Positions 18,512-28,672 of a stretch of DNA of 64,000 bases are shown piece by piece. The position numbers and the translations under genes were made by a program. The notes beneath the pieces are model-generated. The model was not told where the DNA came from. It saw only the letters and a list, made by a program, of their open reading frames with translations, and ran no database searches. Numbering within the stretch: the first letter of the stretch is position 1; each line of letters begins with the position of its first letter. This DNA comes from Pirellulaceae bacterium (lineage in GTDB: Bacteria; Planctomycetota; Planctomycetia; Pirellulales; Pirellulaceae), in assembly GCA_026004775.1 (NCBI GenBank), contig BPJU01000004.1:186001-250000 (forward strand), read 5' to 3'.

Positions 18512-20995
18512 ATGCTTCCCGTGGTTCGCTCCCGATTTTTGTGCGGCTTTGGAGGGATCATGCTGCTAGCCGGCGGTCTAGCGGTGCCGGTTGCGGCGGC
18601 CGGCGAATCTTCTTGGGAAGTGGTGCCGGACCGAGTCGAGCTGCACGGCCATTTCGACCAGGTGCAACTGGTGGTGTGGCAGCGGTCGGCCGAGACGGGT
18701 GCCGACGAGAATCTGACCGCTGCTTGCGCATTTCAGAGCAGTGATCCGGGTGTGGTGGAAGTATCCAGCAGCGGTCGGTTACGTGCCCGCTCGAACGGGC
18801 AGGCGACGATCGTGGTCCAACACGGGGAACAAAAAAAGGAGGTGCCGGTAGTAGTCGAGGGGGTGGAAGGCCAGCCGAAACCCGGTTATTACGAGTTTAT
18901 CAGCCCGCTGCTGAATCGCGCCGGGTGCAATTTGGGAGCCTGCCACGCCACGCAGCACGGCAAGGGCGGGTTCAAGCTGTCGGTCTTCAGTTACGCGCCC
19001 GAGGAAGATTATGCGGCGATGGTGCGAGATCGCTCACAGAGGCGCGTGAATTTCTGGGAGCCGGACGAGAGCCTGATCTTGTTGAAGCCCACCACGCAAA
19101 TACCGCACGGCGGTGGGAAACGCTTCTCCCGAGAGTCGCTGGAGTATGAAGTGTTGCGGGCGTGGATCGCCGCCGGGGCTCCGGCGCCTCAGGGCCAGCC
19201 GCCGCGCGTGGTGCGGCTGGAGCTGTATCCGGCCGAAACGACGACGCGGGTCGATACGCTGCACCAGTTGCGGGCCGTAGCCGTTTACGACGACGGCCGC
19301 CAGCGCGATGTGACCGCCTGGTGCCGCTACGACTCGATGGACGAATCCCGCCTGCGCGTCGATCCGCAGGGGCGCGTACAGGTTGTCGGGCAAGGACAGG
19401 CCGTGGTGATGGCCCGCTTCGAAGGCCAGGCGGCCGTGGCGCAGTTTATCGTGCCGTATCGCCAGGATGTCGATTTGGCCGATTGGGAAAACCACAATTT
19501 CGTCGATGAACTGGCTGCCAAAAAATTCCGCCAACTCGGTATCGTTCCTTCACCGCTGTGCGACGACGCCACTTTCCTGCGGCGGGCGTTCCTGGATGCG
19601 ATCGGTACTCTTCCGACCGTCGAAGAGACGCGAAAATTCCTGGAGGACTCCGATCCCGATAAACGCCGCAAGCTGATCGACCGATTGCTGGGCATGACCG
19701 GTGATCCAGCCCTGGATACGTACAACGACACTTATGCAGCCTACTGGACATTGCGGTGGTCGGATCTTATTCGCAACAACAGTAACGATGTGGGCGACCA
19801 GGGGATGTGGGCCTTATACAACTGGTTGCGGGATCAGTTCCGGCGCAATGTGCCCTATGATCAGTGGGTGCGTGAATTGATTACGGCGAAAGGTTCTGTT
19901 TATTCGAGTGGCCCGGCCAATTATTTCCTGATCAATCGCGACCCGCCGTCGCTGACCGAAGCGACGTCTCAGATTTTCTTGGGAGTACGCCTGGAATGCG
20001 CCAAGTGCCATCACCATCCGTTCGAAAAGTATGGGCAGGAAGACTATTACGGGTTTGCAGCGTTTTTCGCTCGAGTTGCGCTGAAGAACACGGAAGATTT
20101 CGGCCTTTTCGGGCGCGAGCGGGATGTGATGGTGCGTCTGACCGGCGAAGTTACTCATCCGAAAACCGGCAAGGCCATGCCGCCGACGCCCTTGGAGGGG
20201 AAGCCGACCGACCATCCGCTCGATCGCCGATTGCCGCTGGCCGACTGGCTCACATCGCCGGACAATTACTACTTTTCACGAGCTGTGGTGAATCGTTATG
20301 TGGGGTACCTGTTGGGGCGCGGGCTGGTCGAACCGGTGGATGACTTGCGTTCCAGCAACCCGGCATCCAACCCTGAGTTGCTGGACGCTCTGGCTGCCGA
20401 CTTCGTTTCCCACGGCTTCGATCTGAAACACTTGATGCGTACGATCATGACGTCGCGGCTGTATCAGTTGTCCAGCGATCCGACGGCCGACAATGCCGCT
20501 GACGAGCGCTTTTACAGTCATTATTACGTGAAGCGTCTGGCGGCTGAGCCGTTGTTGGACGCGGTAGACCAGGTGACGGGTTCGCCCACCAAATTTCCTA
20601 ATTTGCCGTTGGGGACACGAGCCATCGAATTGCCCGACGCCGAGTATCCCAATTACTTTTTGACGACTTTTGCCAAACCGCGCCGGGCCAGCGTGTGCGA
20701 ATGCGAGCGATCGCCGGATCCGAATCTGGCTCAGGCCCTGCATACCTTGAACGGCGATACCCTGGCCCGAAAAATCGCGGATGACAAGGGGCGATTGGCC
20801 CAGTTGCTGCAAGCGGGAATGCCTCCGGAAGAGATCATCCAGACGTTTTATCTTGCGGCACTCTGCCGATATCCTCGTGCCGAGGAGTTGGAGGCGTGTC
20901 GCGAGTATTTGGCGGCAGCCGGCTCCGCTCGCGAGGGCCTGGAAGACATCGTGTGGGCATTGTTGAATTCCAAGGAGTTTTTGTGCGTCCATTAA
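18512..20995 (+). CDS. DUF1549/DUF1553 protein with Ig-like and cytochrome-like regions
   Basis: An 827-residue secreted protein. Signal peptide at residues 1-30; then a BIG2/Ig-like region (about 30-120); then a PSCyt-like segment with GCNLGACHATQHGKGGF near 140; then a second Ig-like region; DUF1549 from about 330; a haem c motif CAKCHHHPF near 500; and DUF1553 to the end. The segment CNLGACH is an unusual C-x4-CH arrangement. An excellent ribosome site (AGGAGGAGG) fixes ATG 18512. Divergent to a DUF1501 gene. The family is greatly expanded in planctomycetes; haem binding here is inferred from the motif alone. Confidence 0.9.
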   Translation: MLPVVRSRFLCGFGGIMLLAGGLAVPVAAAGESSWEVVPDRVELHGHFDQVQLVVWQRSAETGADENLTAACAFQSSDPGVVEVSSSGRLRARSNGQATIVVQHGEQKKEVPVVVEGVEGQPKPGYYEFISPLLNRAGCNLGACHATQHGKGGFKLSVFSYAPEEDYAAMVRDRSQRRVNFWEPDESLILLKPTTQIPHGGGKRFSRESLEYEVLRAWIAAGAPAPQGQPPRVVRLELYPAETTTRVDTLHQLRAVAVYDDGRQRDVTAWCRYDSMDESRLRVDPQGRVQVVGQGQAVVMARFEGQAAVAQFIVPYRQDVDLADWENHNFVDELAAKKFRQLGIVPSPLCDDATFLRRAFLDAIGTLPTVEETRKFLEDSDPDKRRKLIDRLLGMTGDPALDTYNDTYAAYWTLRWSDLIRNNSNDVGDQGMWALYNWLRDQFRRNVPYDQWVRELITAKGSVYSSGPANYFLINRDPPSLTEATSQIFLGVRLECAKCHHHPFEKYGQEDYYGFAAFFARVALKNTEDFGLFGRERDVMVRLTGEVTHPKTGKAMPPTPLEGKPTDHPLDRRLPLADWLTSPDNYYFSRAVVNRYVGYLLGRGLVEPVDDLRSSNPASNPELLDALAADFVSHGFDLKHLMRTIMTSRLYQLSSDPTADNAADERFYSHYYVKRLAAEPLLDAVDQVTGSPTKFPNLPLGTRAIELPDAEYPNYFLTTFAKPRRASVCECERSPDPNLAQALHTLNGDTLARKIADDKGRLAQLLQAGMPPEEIIQTFYLAALCRYPRAEELEACREYLAAAGSAREGLEDIVWALLNSKEFLCVH

Positions 20996-21033
20996 ATAGA
21001 GGTCGATGCACCAGCAGCATCGGAGAAAACACG

Positions 21034-23184
21034 ATGGGTAAGCCGATCGGTGGCTCGGGAATGAGAATCCGATTCGTAGAACTGGCGCTGCTGCACTATG
21101 GCGTTGCTCTCGGCCTGGTGTTGGCCGTCCGGCCGCCTGTCGCTGTGGGGCAGACCTCCTATCCCATGTTGATGAGTATTTCGCCGGTCGCGGTGGCGGC
21201 AGGCCAGACCAGTGAGGTGACCGTACGCTCGCGATACTCGATGCGCGGCGCATCCGGCGTGCTGGTAAGCGGCACTGGTGTACATGCAGAAGTGGTTCCA
21301 CCGGAAGAGGAAGCTCCGGCGGATTCGAAGCAGGCCAAGCCGCTGGAGGCATTACGCTTGCGGGTCACCGTGGAACCGGACGCCGAACTGGGCGTCCGCG
21401 ATGTGCGCATCGTGGGCCCCACCGGGGTCAGCACGGTGGGCCAACTGGTGGTGGTGGCCGATCCGGTTTATGTAGAGCAGGGGAACAACAATGACCGACA
21501 GTCCGCCAATGCCGTAGCACTGCCGTGCACGATAGCAGGGACGATCGAGAAAGCTGAAGACCTGGACGTGTTTCGCTTTTCTGTCGAGCAAGGAACGACG
21601 CTGGCTTTCTACATGTGGGCCATGCGTTTGGAAGACCGTATCCACGACTTGCAACAACACGTCGATCCGATTCTGGTGATCCGTGACGAGCATGGTAATA
21701 CCGTCGCGCAGGCTGACAACTATTTTGCGGCCGACCCGTTGCTGGTTCATTCGTTTAGCAGAACAGGTGACTACTATCTGGAAGTGCGCGACGTGAGGTA
21801 CCAGGGCAACCCACATTGGGTGTATGCGATCGAGGTGTCGCAGCGGCCGGTGCCGCTGGTTGCCATGCCGCTGGCCGTGCCTCGTGGAGCCGCCAGCCAG
21901 GTGCGCGCCGTCGGGCCTTTGGTCCCCGACCAGCCCATCGAGGTTTCGCCTCCGAACGATCTGCTGCCGGGCCCCTGGCGGGTGGTCCGGCCATTTCCCG
22001 TGCCCACCCATCCGCTTGCGGTGTACGTGTCGGAATTGCCTGTGACGGTGGAAACCGGCGATGCGGGGAGTGACATTCCTGCTGCCCAAGACATTTCCGT
22101 GCCCGGTGTGGTGGCTGGCGTTGTCGGCGCTGCGGGTGATGTGGATCTGTTTTGTTTCCAGGCGGCCAAGGGCCAGGCGTTTCGTATCGAGTTGGTGGCG
22201 CAACGGCTTGGCTCGCCTTTGGACGGTCATTTGCGGATCTTGGACGACAAACAACGGCAATTGGCACTTTCCGACGACGCTCGGGAAGGCCGCCGTAACT
22301 CACGCGATGCGCGTATCGACAACTGGACGGCGCCGGCCGACGGCTTGTTTTACATCGAAGTGCGTGACGTGCATCTGCGGGGCTCGCCCCAGATGGTGTA
22401 TGCCCTCCGCATCGAACCGGCCCAACCCCACTTCCAGCTCTACCTGGATACCGACAAGACGCTGCTGGCACCGGGGACGGCCGGCGTGTTGTTCGTACGC
22501 GCAGAGCGCTTCAATGGCTTTGATGGCCCTATCCAGTTGGCCGTCGACGGGTTGCCGCAGGGTGTCAGTGCGGCGTGTGGAAAGATTCTGGCGGGAAAGA
22601 GTCAGGATGGGTGCATCGTGTTCCAGGCAGCAGCCGATGCTCCGCCGGGGGCTTCCAATATCCGCGTTTGGGGAGAAGCTGTCGTTTCCAACGGCGAACA
22701 GTCCTATGACCTGAAGGTCGATGCTATCCCCTACCAAGAAATTTACTTGCCGGGGGGAGGGCGCGGGCACTGGCCTGTGGAAAACCATGCCGTGTCTGTC
22801 GGCCAACCTGCCGACCTGCGGTCGGTATCGGTGAGCACCGACCACGTGGTGCTCAAACCGGGAGAAAGTGTGAAGATCGACGTGCATATCGAGCGAGCGG
22901 AGGGGTTCGACAAGAACGTCACGCTCGATGTGCAATTCCGGCATCTGAACAGCGTTTATGGGGCTCCGTTGCCGCCCGGAGTGACGGTGGACGCCAAACA
23001 GTCCAAGACGCTTTTGACCGGCAAGGAATCGGACGGCTATATCACGCTGGTGGCTGCCAAGGACGCTCCGCCGGTTGAAAAGCAACAGATTGCCATCATG
23101 GCTCACGTGTCGATCAACTTTGTGATGAAATACACCTATGCTTCCCCGCCGGTGTATGTCACGGTGGAGCCGCAGGCAAAGTAG
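21034..23184 (+). CDS. Secreted PPC-domain protein
   Basis: A 716-residue protein with an N-terminal hydrophobic export segment (about residues 15-35). It carries bacterial pre-peptidase C-terminal (PPC) domains: the FRFSVEQGTTL to YLEVRD stretch near 180-255 and a second DVDLFCFQAAKGQ to FYIEVRDV near 370-450. Between and after these are Ig-like beta regions. No protease domain is present. ATG 21034 has GGAGA eight bases upstream, and the gene follows the DUF1549/1553 gene by 38 bases, so it is probably co-transcribed. Probably an adhesive or structural exported protein. Confidence 0.82.
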   Translation: MGKPIGGSGMRIRFVELALLHYGVALGLVLAVRPPVAVGQTSYPMLMSISPVAVAAGQTSEVTVRSRYSMRGASGVLVSGTGVHAEVVPPEEEAPADSKQAKPLEALRLRVTVEPDAELGVRDVRIVGPTGVSTVGQLVVVADPVYVEQGNNNDRQSANAVALPCTIAGTIEKAEDLDVFRFSVEQGTTLAFYMWAMRLEDRIHDLQQHVDPILVIRDEHGNTVAQADNYFAADPLLVHSFSRTGDYYLEVRDVRYQGNPHWVYAIEVSQRPVPLVAMPLAVPRGAASQVRAVGPLVPDQPIEVSPPNDLLPGPWRVVRPFPVPTHPLAVYVSELPVTVETGDAGSDIPAAQDISVPGVVAGVVGAAGDVDLFCFQAAKGQAFRIELVAQRLGSPLDGHLRILDDKQRQLALSDDAREGRRNSRDARIDNWTAPADGLFYIEVRDVHLRGSPQMVYALRIEPAQPHFQLYLDTDKTLLAPGTAGVLFVRAERFNGFDGPIQLAVDGLPQGVSAACGKILAGKSQDGCIVFQAAADAPPGASNIRVWGEAVVSNGEQSYDLKVDAIPYQEIYLPGGGRGHWPVENHAVSVGQPADLRSVSVSTDHVVLKPGESVKIDVHIERAEGFDKNVTLDVQFRHLNSVYGAPLPPGVTVDAKQSKTLLTGKESDGYITLVAAKDAPPVEKQQIAIMAHVSINFVMKYTYASPPVYVTVEPQAK

Positions 23185-23373
23185 CGGCCTATGTATTCGG
23201 CCCTCCGAATCGACTACAATGATCGCAGCGGCGATGAGCATGGGAGCCGGCAGACCGTGCGCCACGGATAAGAAGTGCGGCACCCCGCCAGCGGCATGCC
23301 GCAGGGTAGTGACGGCTGTTTTTCCGGGTACATGGTCTTTCGTTTTCTTTTTTGACAGGTGGATGTTGAGCCT

Positions 23374-23823
23374 ATGCAGGCGAAGCTGGTGGTAGTCGGC
23401 GGCGATATTGGCCGTGCGGAAATACCGTTGAAATTGCCGGCGATCATTGGGCGCAGCCGTGAAGCACATTTGACCTTGCCTCACCCGCTGGTGAGCCGGC
23501 GTCATTGTGAGCTTTTCGAGCGGGACGGGCGCTTGATGGTCCGCGACTTGGGATCGCGCAACGGAACGTATGTCGCCAACCAACGCGTCACCGAAGCAGA
23601 GGTGCCCAGTGGTGCGCTGCTGACGATCGGCGCCATCACGTTTCGGGCTGAATATGATACGGGGAGTGTCGCCCCCGGCCGCGGCTCTGCCGGCAGTTCC
23701 ATTCAAGTGTCCGACAGCGTCGTGCGGATCAGTGAAAGCGAATTGTTCACCACGGAGGGCTTGTCTGACGAGTCGTTCGGAATTGACAGCGGTCATTTTG
23801 TGAACGGTGAGGATCGCAAGTAG
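23374..23823 (+). CDS. FHA domain protein
   Basis: A 149-residue protein that is mostly one forkhead-associated domain (residues 1-95). The phosphothreonine-binding residues are present: IIGRS near 26, SRRHCEL near 46 and GSRNGTYV near 65. The tail is Ser/Gly-rich and ends with an acidic segment. FHA domains read phosphothreonine marks from Hanks-type kinases, one of which is encoded at 49337-50257. The alternative in-frame start is GTG 23359. Confidence 0.88.
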   Translation: MQAKLVVVGGDIGRAEIPLKLPAIIGRSREAHLTLPHPLVSRRHCELFERDGRLMVRDLGSRNGTYVANQRVTEAEVPSGALLTIGAITFRAEYDTGSVAPGRGSAGSSIQVSDSVVRISESELFTTEGLSDESFGIDSGHFVNGEDRK

Positions 23824-23868
23824 GCCGGAGCCGGTGCTTGGCGCAGGCGGCCGAATAGGCCCGGGGCC

Positions 23869-25572
23869 ATGATAATGGCTGTCATGTCGGTGCTTCTTGC
23901 CGGTGTCGCCTGCGTTCTGCTGGGTATCTTGTACTTCCGCCTGCATGCGATGGTGGCTCTGCTGTTGGGCGCTTTACTGGTGGGGCTTTTGACACCGCAG
24001 GCATGGCGCGTGCGCTACGAATTGCAGAAGCGGCATTTGTCATGGCAGCCGGCTGATCCCAATCCTTCGTCGCAAACTACCTCGGCTACGGCCGGAAAAA
24101 TGACCGGCTCCCCATCGCGTTCGGGCTTCCGCCTGCCGCCGGGAGCCAGGGCCCTGGGCGCCGGAGAGTTGTTGCTTCTGGTGCGATGCGAGGATTCCGT
24201 CGAGCCGTTGCTGGTGGGTGAGGGGATTCTCATCGGGTCGGATGCTGAGGGGATGTGGTTGGGCAGATGGCAGAAGCTATCTGAAACTCCTCGCGAGAAC
24301 GATTGGTTGATACGCGCGGCCGATTGGCGCTTGGTGCAACAAGAAGCGCGTCGCAGCCTCGGACAGCGAATGGCCGATGCCTTCGGCCAGACCTGCGGCA
24401 GTATCGCTGTTGTGATTGCGATGGCGTCGATCATCGGCCGGGCGATGCAAGACAGTGGAGCGGCCGACGTGATCGTGCGCGCTTTTCTCAGATGGTTCGG
24501 CCAAAGCCGCGCGGCACTAGCCTTTCTGGGGAGCGGTTTCCTGCTGGGCATCCCGGTGTTTTTCGACACGGTCTTCTATCTGATGATGCCATTGGGACGA
24601 GCACTGCGGGCCAGGACGGGGCGTGACCTGTTGCTGTATACGCTGGCGATCGTTGCCGGAGCTACCATGGCACATTCCCTGGTGCCACCGACGCCTGGCC
24701 CCCTGTTCGTGGCTCGCCAACTGGACGTCGATCTGGGACTGATGATCCTGGCTGGTTCGCTGGTAGGACTGGTGGCGGCGCTGGCTGGCTATCTATTTGC
24801 CCTGTGGTCCAACCAGCGATATGACCTGCCGCTGCGCGATGTGCATGGCAGCGGTTCGGTCGAGGCAAGCACGGGGGAGCCGGTTGGTCCCCCTCTATTT
24901 TGGGCACTCCTGCCGGTGGTGTTGCCGGTGCTGCTTATCAGTTTCGAGACGATCCGAGAATCGTTCGGCTGGCAGGTTGGCGGGACTCTGGCCCACCTCC
25001 TTCAGACGTTGGGTGACCAGAATATCGCTCTATTGCTGGCCGCCGCGATCGCTGTGGGGCTGGTGTTGTGGAAGCGACGGTGCCGTTTGGCGGATTTGCG
25101 ACCGGCATTGGAATCGGCCGTTACCAGTGCAGGATCGATCATCCTGATCACCGCGGCCGGCGGCACTTTCGGCGCCATGATACGCCAGACAGGTATCGCC
25201 GATTGGATGCGCGTCACTCCCGGGAGCACCTCCACCTGGCTGATCGTCGCCTTCCTGGTGACCATGGCCATTCGTACAGCGCAAGGTTCAGCCACCGTGT
25301 CGATGATCACCTCAGTGGGCATCTTTTCCGGCCTGGCTACGGCCGAAAACCTCGGCTTCCATCCGGTATACTTGGCGCTGGCGATCGGCTGCGGCTCGAA
25401 ACCCCTGGCCTGGATGAACGACAGCGGGTTCTGGGTGATCTGCCAAATGAGCGGCATGACGGAACGAGAGGCGTTGCGATTTATTACACCCATGAGCTTG
25501 CTGATGGGCGTGGCCGGTTTGATGGCCACGATCCTGGGTGCCTGGTGGTTTCCGTTGCTGCACCCAAAATGA
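23869..25572 (+). CDS. GntP-family permease with soluble insertion
   Basis: A 567-residue membrane protein of the gluconate:H+ symporter (GntP) family. Two N-terminal helices (about residues 1-45) are followed by a hydrophilic segment (about 46-170), then the core: AMASIIGRAMQDSGAADVI, GIPVFFDTVFYLMMPL, MAHSLVPPTPGPLFVA and GCGSKPLAWMNDSGFW. These motifs match GntP. The soluble insertion is unusual; in typical GntP proteins the second helix leads directly into the core. The gene precedes a GH63-like glycosidase, so the transported acid or sugar acid may come from its substrate. Confidence 0.88.
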   Translation: MIMAVMSVLLAGVACVLLGILYFRLHAMVALLLGALLVGLLTPQAWRVRYELQKRHLSWQPADPNPSSQTTSATAGKMTGSPSRSGFRLPPGARALGAGELLLLVRCEDSVEPLLVGEGILIGSDAEGMWLGRWQKLSETPRENDWLIRAADWRLVQQEARRSLGQRMADAFGQTCGSIAVVIAMASIIGRAMQDSGAADVIVRAFLRWFGQSRAALAFLGSGFLLGIPVFFDTVFYLMMPLGRALRARTGRDLLLYTLAIVAGATMAHSLVPPTPGPLFVARQLDVDLGLMILAGSLVGLVAALAGYLFALWSNQRYDLPLRDVHGSGSVEASTGEPVGPPLFWALLPVVLPVLLISFETIRESFGWQVGGTLAHLLQTLGDQNIALLLAAAIAVGLVLWKRRCRLADLRPALESAVTSAGSIILITAAGGTFGAMIRQTGIADWMRVTPGSTSTWLIVAFLVTMAIRTAQGSATVSMITSVGIFSGLATAENLGFHPVYLALAIGCGSKPLAWMNDSGFWVICQMSGMTEREALRFITPMSLLMGVAGLMATILGAWWFPLLHPK

Positions 25573-25646
25573 GGTCGGCAGTGGGAACAGAGCTTCCTGA
25601 GCTCACTGCATCCTTGGATTCTCCTACGTGCGCAGGAACGATCACG

Positions 25647-28307
25647 ATGACCGGCACAGCCGAGGAAATAAGACTCCAGGAGGACCGGCAGCGCATCCAG
25701 AACTGGAAGCGTTGGGGGCCGTACCTGGCCGAGCGGCAGTGGGGCACGGTCCGCGAAGATTATTCGGCCGACGGCGACTGCTGGAACTATTTTACGCACG
25801 AGCATGCGGTGTTTCGGGCCTACCGGTGGGGCGAAGATGGATTGTTGGGTATCTGCGATCGTGAATGCCGATTGTGCTTCGCTGTGGCTCTGTGGAATGA
25901 GAAAGATCCGATACTGAAAGAGCGGCTGTTCGGCCTTACGGGGCCCGAAGGCAACCACGGGGAGGATGTGAAGGAGTATTACTTTTATCTGGATGCCACG
26001 CCGACTTATTCCTACATGAAAGCTTTGTATAAATACCCGCAGCGGGAGTTTCCTTATCGGTGGTTGCGCGAGGAGAATCGGAGGCGGGGAAAATCGGAAC
26101 CGGAATTTGAGCTGGCCGACACGGGCATTTTCGACGACTCCCGGTACTTTGACGTGCTGGCCGAGTATGCCAAGGCGGCTCCCAATGATGTGCTTATCCG
26201 ATTAACGGTGACCAACCGGGGACCGGAAACGGCACCGCTGCACATCTTGCCCACTTTGTGGTTCCGCAATACCTGGTCGTGGGGCTGCCGTCACGAAGGA
26301 TGCGAAGTCAAGCCGCGCATGGCTCTGCACGCCCCGCTCGAAGTCCGCACAGCCCACGCTACTCTCGGAGAGTTCTACTGGTACGTGGGGACGCTGGATG
26401 GCGTTTCTCCTCACATCTTGTTCACCGAAAACGAAACCAATTTTGGAAAACTAAGCGGCTCGACACATACACCGGGGCCGTTCAAAGATGCGTTTCACGA
26501 ATATGTGATTCATGGAAACCATGGAGCGGTTGCTTCCCAGCCGCGAGGCACGAAATGCGCGGCTTACTATCAGGTTAAAATACCGGCGGGAGGTTCCGTG
26601 GAAATCCGCCTTCGCTTGACCAACGGCGCGGCCGACCGGCGGGAGTTGCTGGGAGAGTCCTTCCAGCGGGTGTTCGATGAGCGCAAGCGGGAAGCGGACG
26701 AGTTCTACCAGGTGCGATTGCCGGCTCGCGCCGCAGGCGAGCACCGGAATATCGCAAGACAGGCTTACGCGGGATTGCTGTGGACCAAGCAGTTCTACCA
26801 CTATTCGGTGAAGGACTGGTTGGAAGGAGATCCGGATCAGCCGCGACCGCCTGCTGAGCGGTGGCGAGGGCGGAATCGTGAATGGATGCATCTTTTCAAC
26901 CGCGATGTTATCTCGATGCCCGACAAGTTCGAATACCCCTGGTACGCTGCCTGGGATCTGGCGTTCCACATGCTGCCGATGGCCCGCATCGATCCGGACT
27001 TTGCCAAGCAGCAACTGGTGTTGCTGTTGCGAGAATGGTACATGCATCCGAATGGGCAGATTCCGGCGTATGAGTTCAATTTCAGTGATGTGAACCCGCC
27101 CGTACACGCCTGGGCTTGTTGGCGGGTCTACAAAATCACCGGCGCCCGGGGTGAACGTGATATTGTGTTTTTGAAACGAGTTTTCCACAAACTGCTGCTG
27201 AATTTTACTTGGTGGGTCAACCGCAAAGACGCCGAAGGAAACAATCTGTTTTCGGGCGGATTCCTGGGATTGGACAATATCGGGGTGTTCGACCGATCCC
27301 GTCCGCTGCCGGGCGGAGCGCAACTGGAGCAAGCGGACGGTACGGCTTGGATGGCCTTTTATTGCGCTACCATGTTGTCGATGGCATTGGAGATCGCCAG
27401 CTTCGACCCGGCTTACGAGGATGTGGCGTCCAAGTTCTTTGAACACTTTGTGGCGATCGCCGATGCCATGAACCATTTCGGCGGCACCGGTATGTGGCAC
27501 GAAGATGACGGCTTCTACTATGACCAGTTGCACGTGGATGGAAAAGTCATCCCCATGCAAGTGCGCTCCATGGTGGGACTCATTCCGCTGATGGCGGTGG
27601 AAGTGATCGATGACGAAAAAATCGAAAACCTTCCCGGTTTTTACAAACGCATGATGTGGTTTCTGGAACACCGCCCTGAATTGGCTCGACAAATAGCCTA
27701 CATGGAACGCAGTGACTCCGGAGGAACGCCCGGTAAGCGACTGCTGGCTATTCCCAACCGCCAGCGGCTCGAGCGGGTACTGCGCCGCGTCTTCGACGAG
27801 AAGGAGTTCCTGTCTCCTTACGGCGTCCGGTCACTATCGCGAGATCACGGAGAACATCCCTTCGAGTTTTCCCTGGGGGGGGAGCATCACCAGGTGAGGT
27901 ATGTGCCGGGGGAGTCGGATTCGTGGATGTTTGGAGGCAATTCCAATTGGCGCGGTCCGGTGTGGTTTCCGCTGAACTACCTGCTTATCGAAGCCCTGGA
28001 AAGGTACCATTATTTCTATGGTGACAGTTTCAAAGTGGAATTGCCGGCCGGCTCGGGCATATGGGTTAATCTCCAGCAGGCTGCCCGAGAAATCGGCCGG
28101 CGGCTGCTGGCGTTGTTCGAACCGGATGGCTCGGGCGCCCGGCCATGCCACGGCTCTGATCCCCGCTTCCAGCACGACCCGGCATGGGCTCCGTACGTGC
28201 TGTTTTACGAGTATTTTCACGGCGAAACGGGGCGTGGTCTGGGTGCTAGCCATCAAACGGGTTGGACCGCTCTGGTCACGCGCGTAATCGAGGACATGTA
28301 CCGATGA
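25647..28307 (+). CDS. GH63-like glycoside hydrolase
   Basis: An 886-residue cytoplasmic protein of the GH63 / MGH1-type family. A beta-rich N-terminal domain (about 1-350) precedes an (alpha/alpha)6 barrel with NRDVISMPDKFEYPWYAAWD near 420, NPPVHAWACWRVYK, QADGTAWMAFY and FGGNSNWRGPVWFPLNYL near 765. Related enzymes hydrolyse alpha-glucosides, glucosylglycerate or mannosylglycerate, a compatible-solute class. ATG 25647 has AGGAA upstream. An in-frame ATG at 25569 overlaps the GntP stop (ATGA) and would add 26 residues, but lacks a ribosome site. The substrate cannot be read from sequence. Confidence 0.87.
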   Translation: MTGTAEEIRLQEDRQRIQNWKRWGPYLAERQWGTVREDYSADGDCWNYFTHEHAVFRAYRWGEDGLLGICDRECRLCFAVALWNEKDPILKERLFGLTGPEGNHGEDVKEYYFYLDATPTYSYMKALYKYPQREFPYRWLREENRRRGKSEPEFELADTGIFDDSRYFDVLAEYAKAAPNDVLIRLTVTNRGPETAPLHILPTLWFRNTWSWGCRHEGCEVKPRMALHAPLEVRTAHATLGEFYWYVGTLDGVSPHILFTENETNFGKLSGSTHTPGPFKDAFHEYVIHGNHGAVASQPRGTKCAAYYQVKIPAGGSVEIRLRLTNGAADRRELLGESFQRVFDERKREADEFYQVRLPARAAGEHRNIARQAYAGLLWTKQFYHYSVKDWLEGDPDQPRPPAERWRGRNREWMHLFNRDVISMPDKFEYPWYAAWDLAFHMLPMARIDPDFAKQQLVLLLREWYMHPNGQIPAYEFNFSDVNPPVHAWACWRVYKITGARGERDIVFLKRVFHKLLLNFTWWVNRKDAEGNNLFSGGFLGLDNIGVFDRSRPLPGGAQLEQADGTAWMAFYCATMLSMALEIASFDPAYEDVASKFFEHFVAIADAMNHFGGTGMWHEDDGFYYDQLHVDGKVIPMQVRSMVGLIPLMAVEVIDDEKIENLPGFYKRMMWFLEHRPELARQIAYMERSDSGGTPGKRLLAIPNRQRLERVLRRVFDEKEFLSPYGVRSLSRDHGEHPFEFSLGGEHHQVRYVPGESDSWMFGGNSNWRGPVWFPLNYLLIEALERYHYFYGDSFKVELPAGSGIWVNLQQAAREIGRRLLALFEPDGSGARPCHGSDPRFQHDPAWAPYVLFYEYFHGETGRGLGASHQTGWTALVTRVIEDMYR

Positions 28308-28672
28308 GTGACCAACCGTAAGGCCGACGCAGGCACGGCCGCCCGATTCCGCCTATTTCGCCGTTTTTTGCTGCTAGAGGAAGTCGCCGGACAGACACAC
28401 CGCGTTCCACCGGTTTGTCCAGGTTGTCAGAGAAAATCGCAGACTGGCTGTTACATGGCACTCCGGGCGCCAAGGCGCGATTCACTCGGCCACATGCGCT
28501 CGGTTGCGCCAGGCCGGGCCGGTAAATAGCCGAGGTATTTCGACCCGCATTGGTTCGGAGATTTCAGGCGATTACAGGTGGCTGATGGGATGCTGCGGTA
28601 TTGGATGCCGGTTAACCACAAGGGCAATCGTCCTAGGTTACCAGTGCCCAAAGCCCATGACGCCGGCGAGGG
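28308..28672. other. Intergenic region
   Basis: About 365 bases between the convergent glycosidase and YcxB-like genes. No RNA, repeat, terminator or convincing reading frame seen. Confidence 0.45.
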
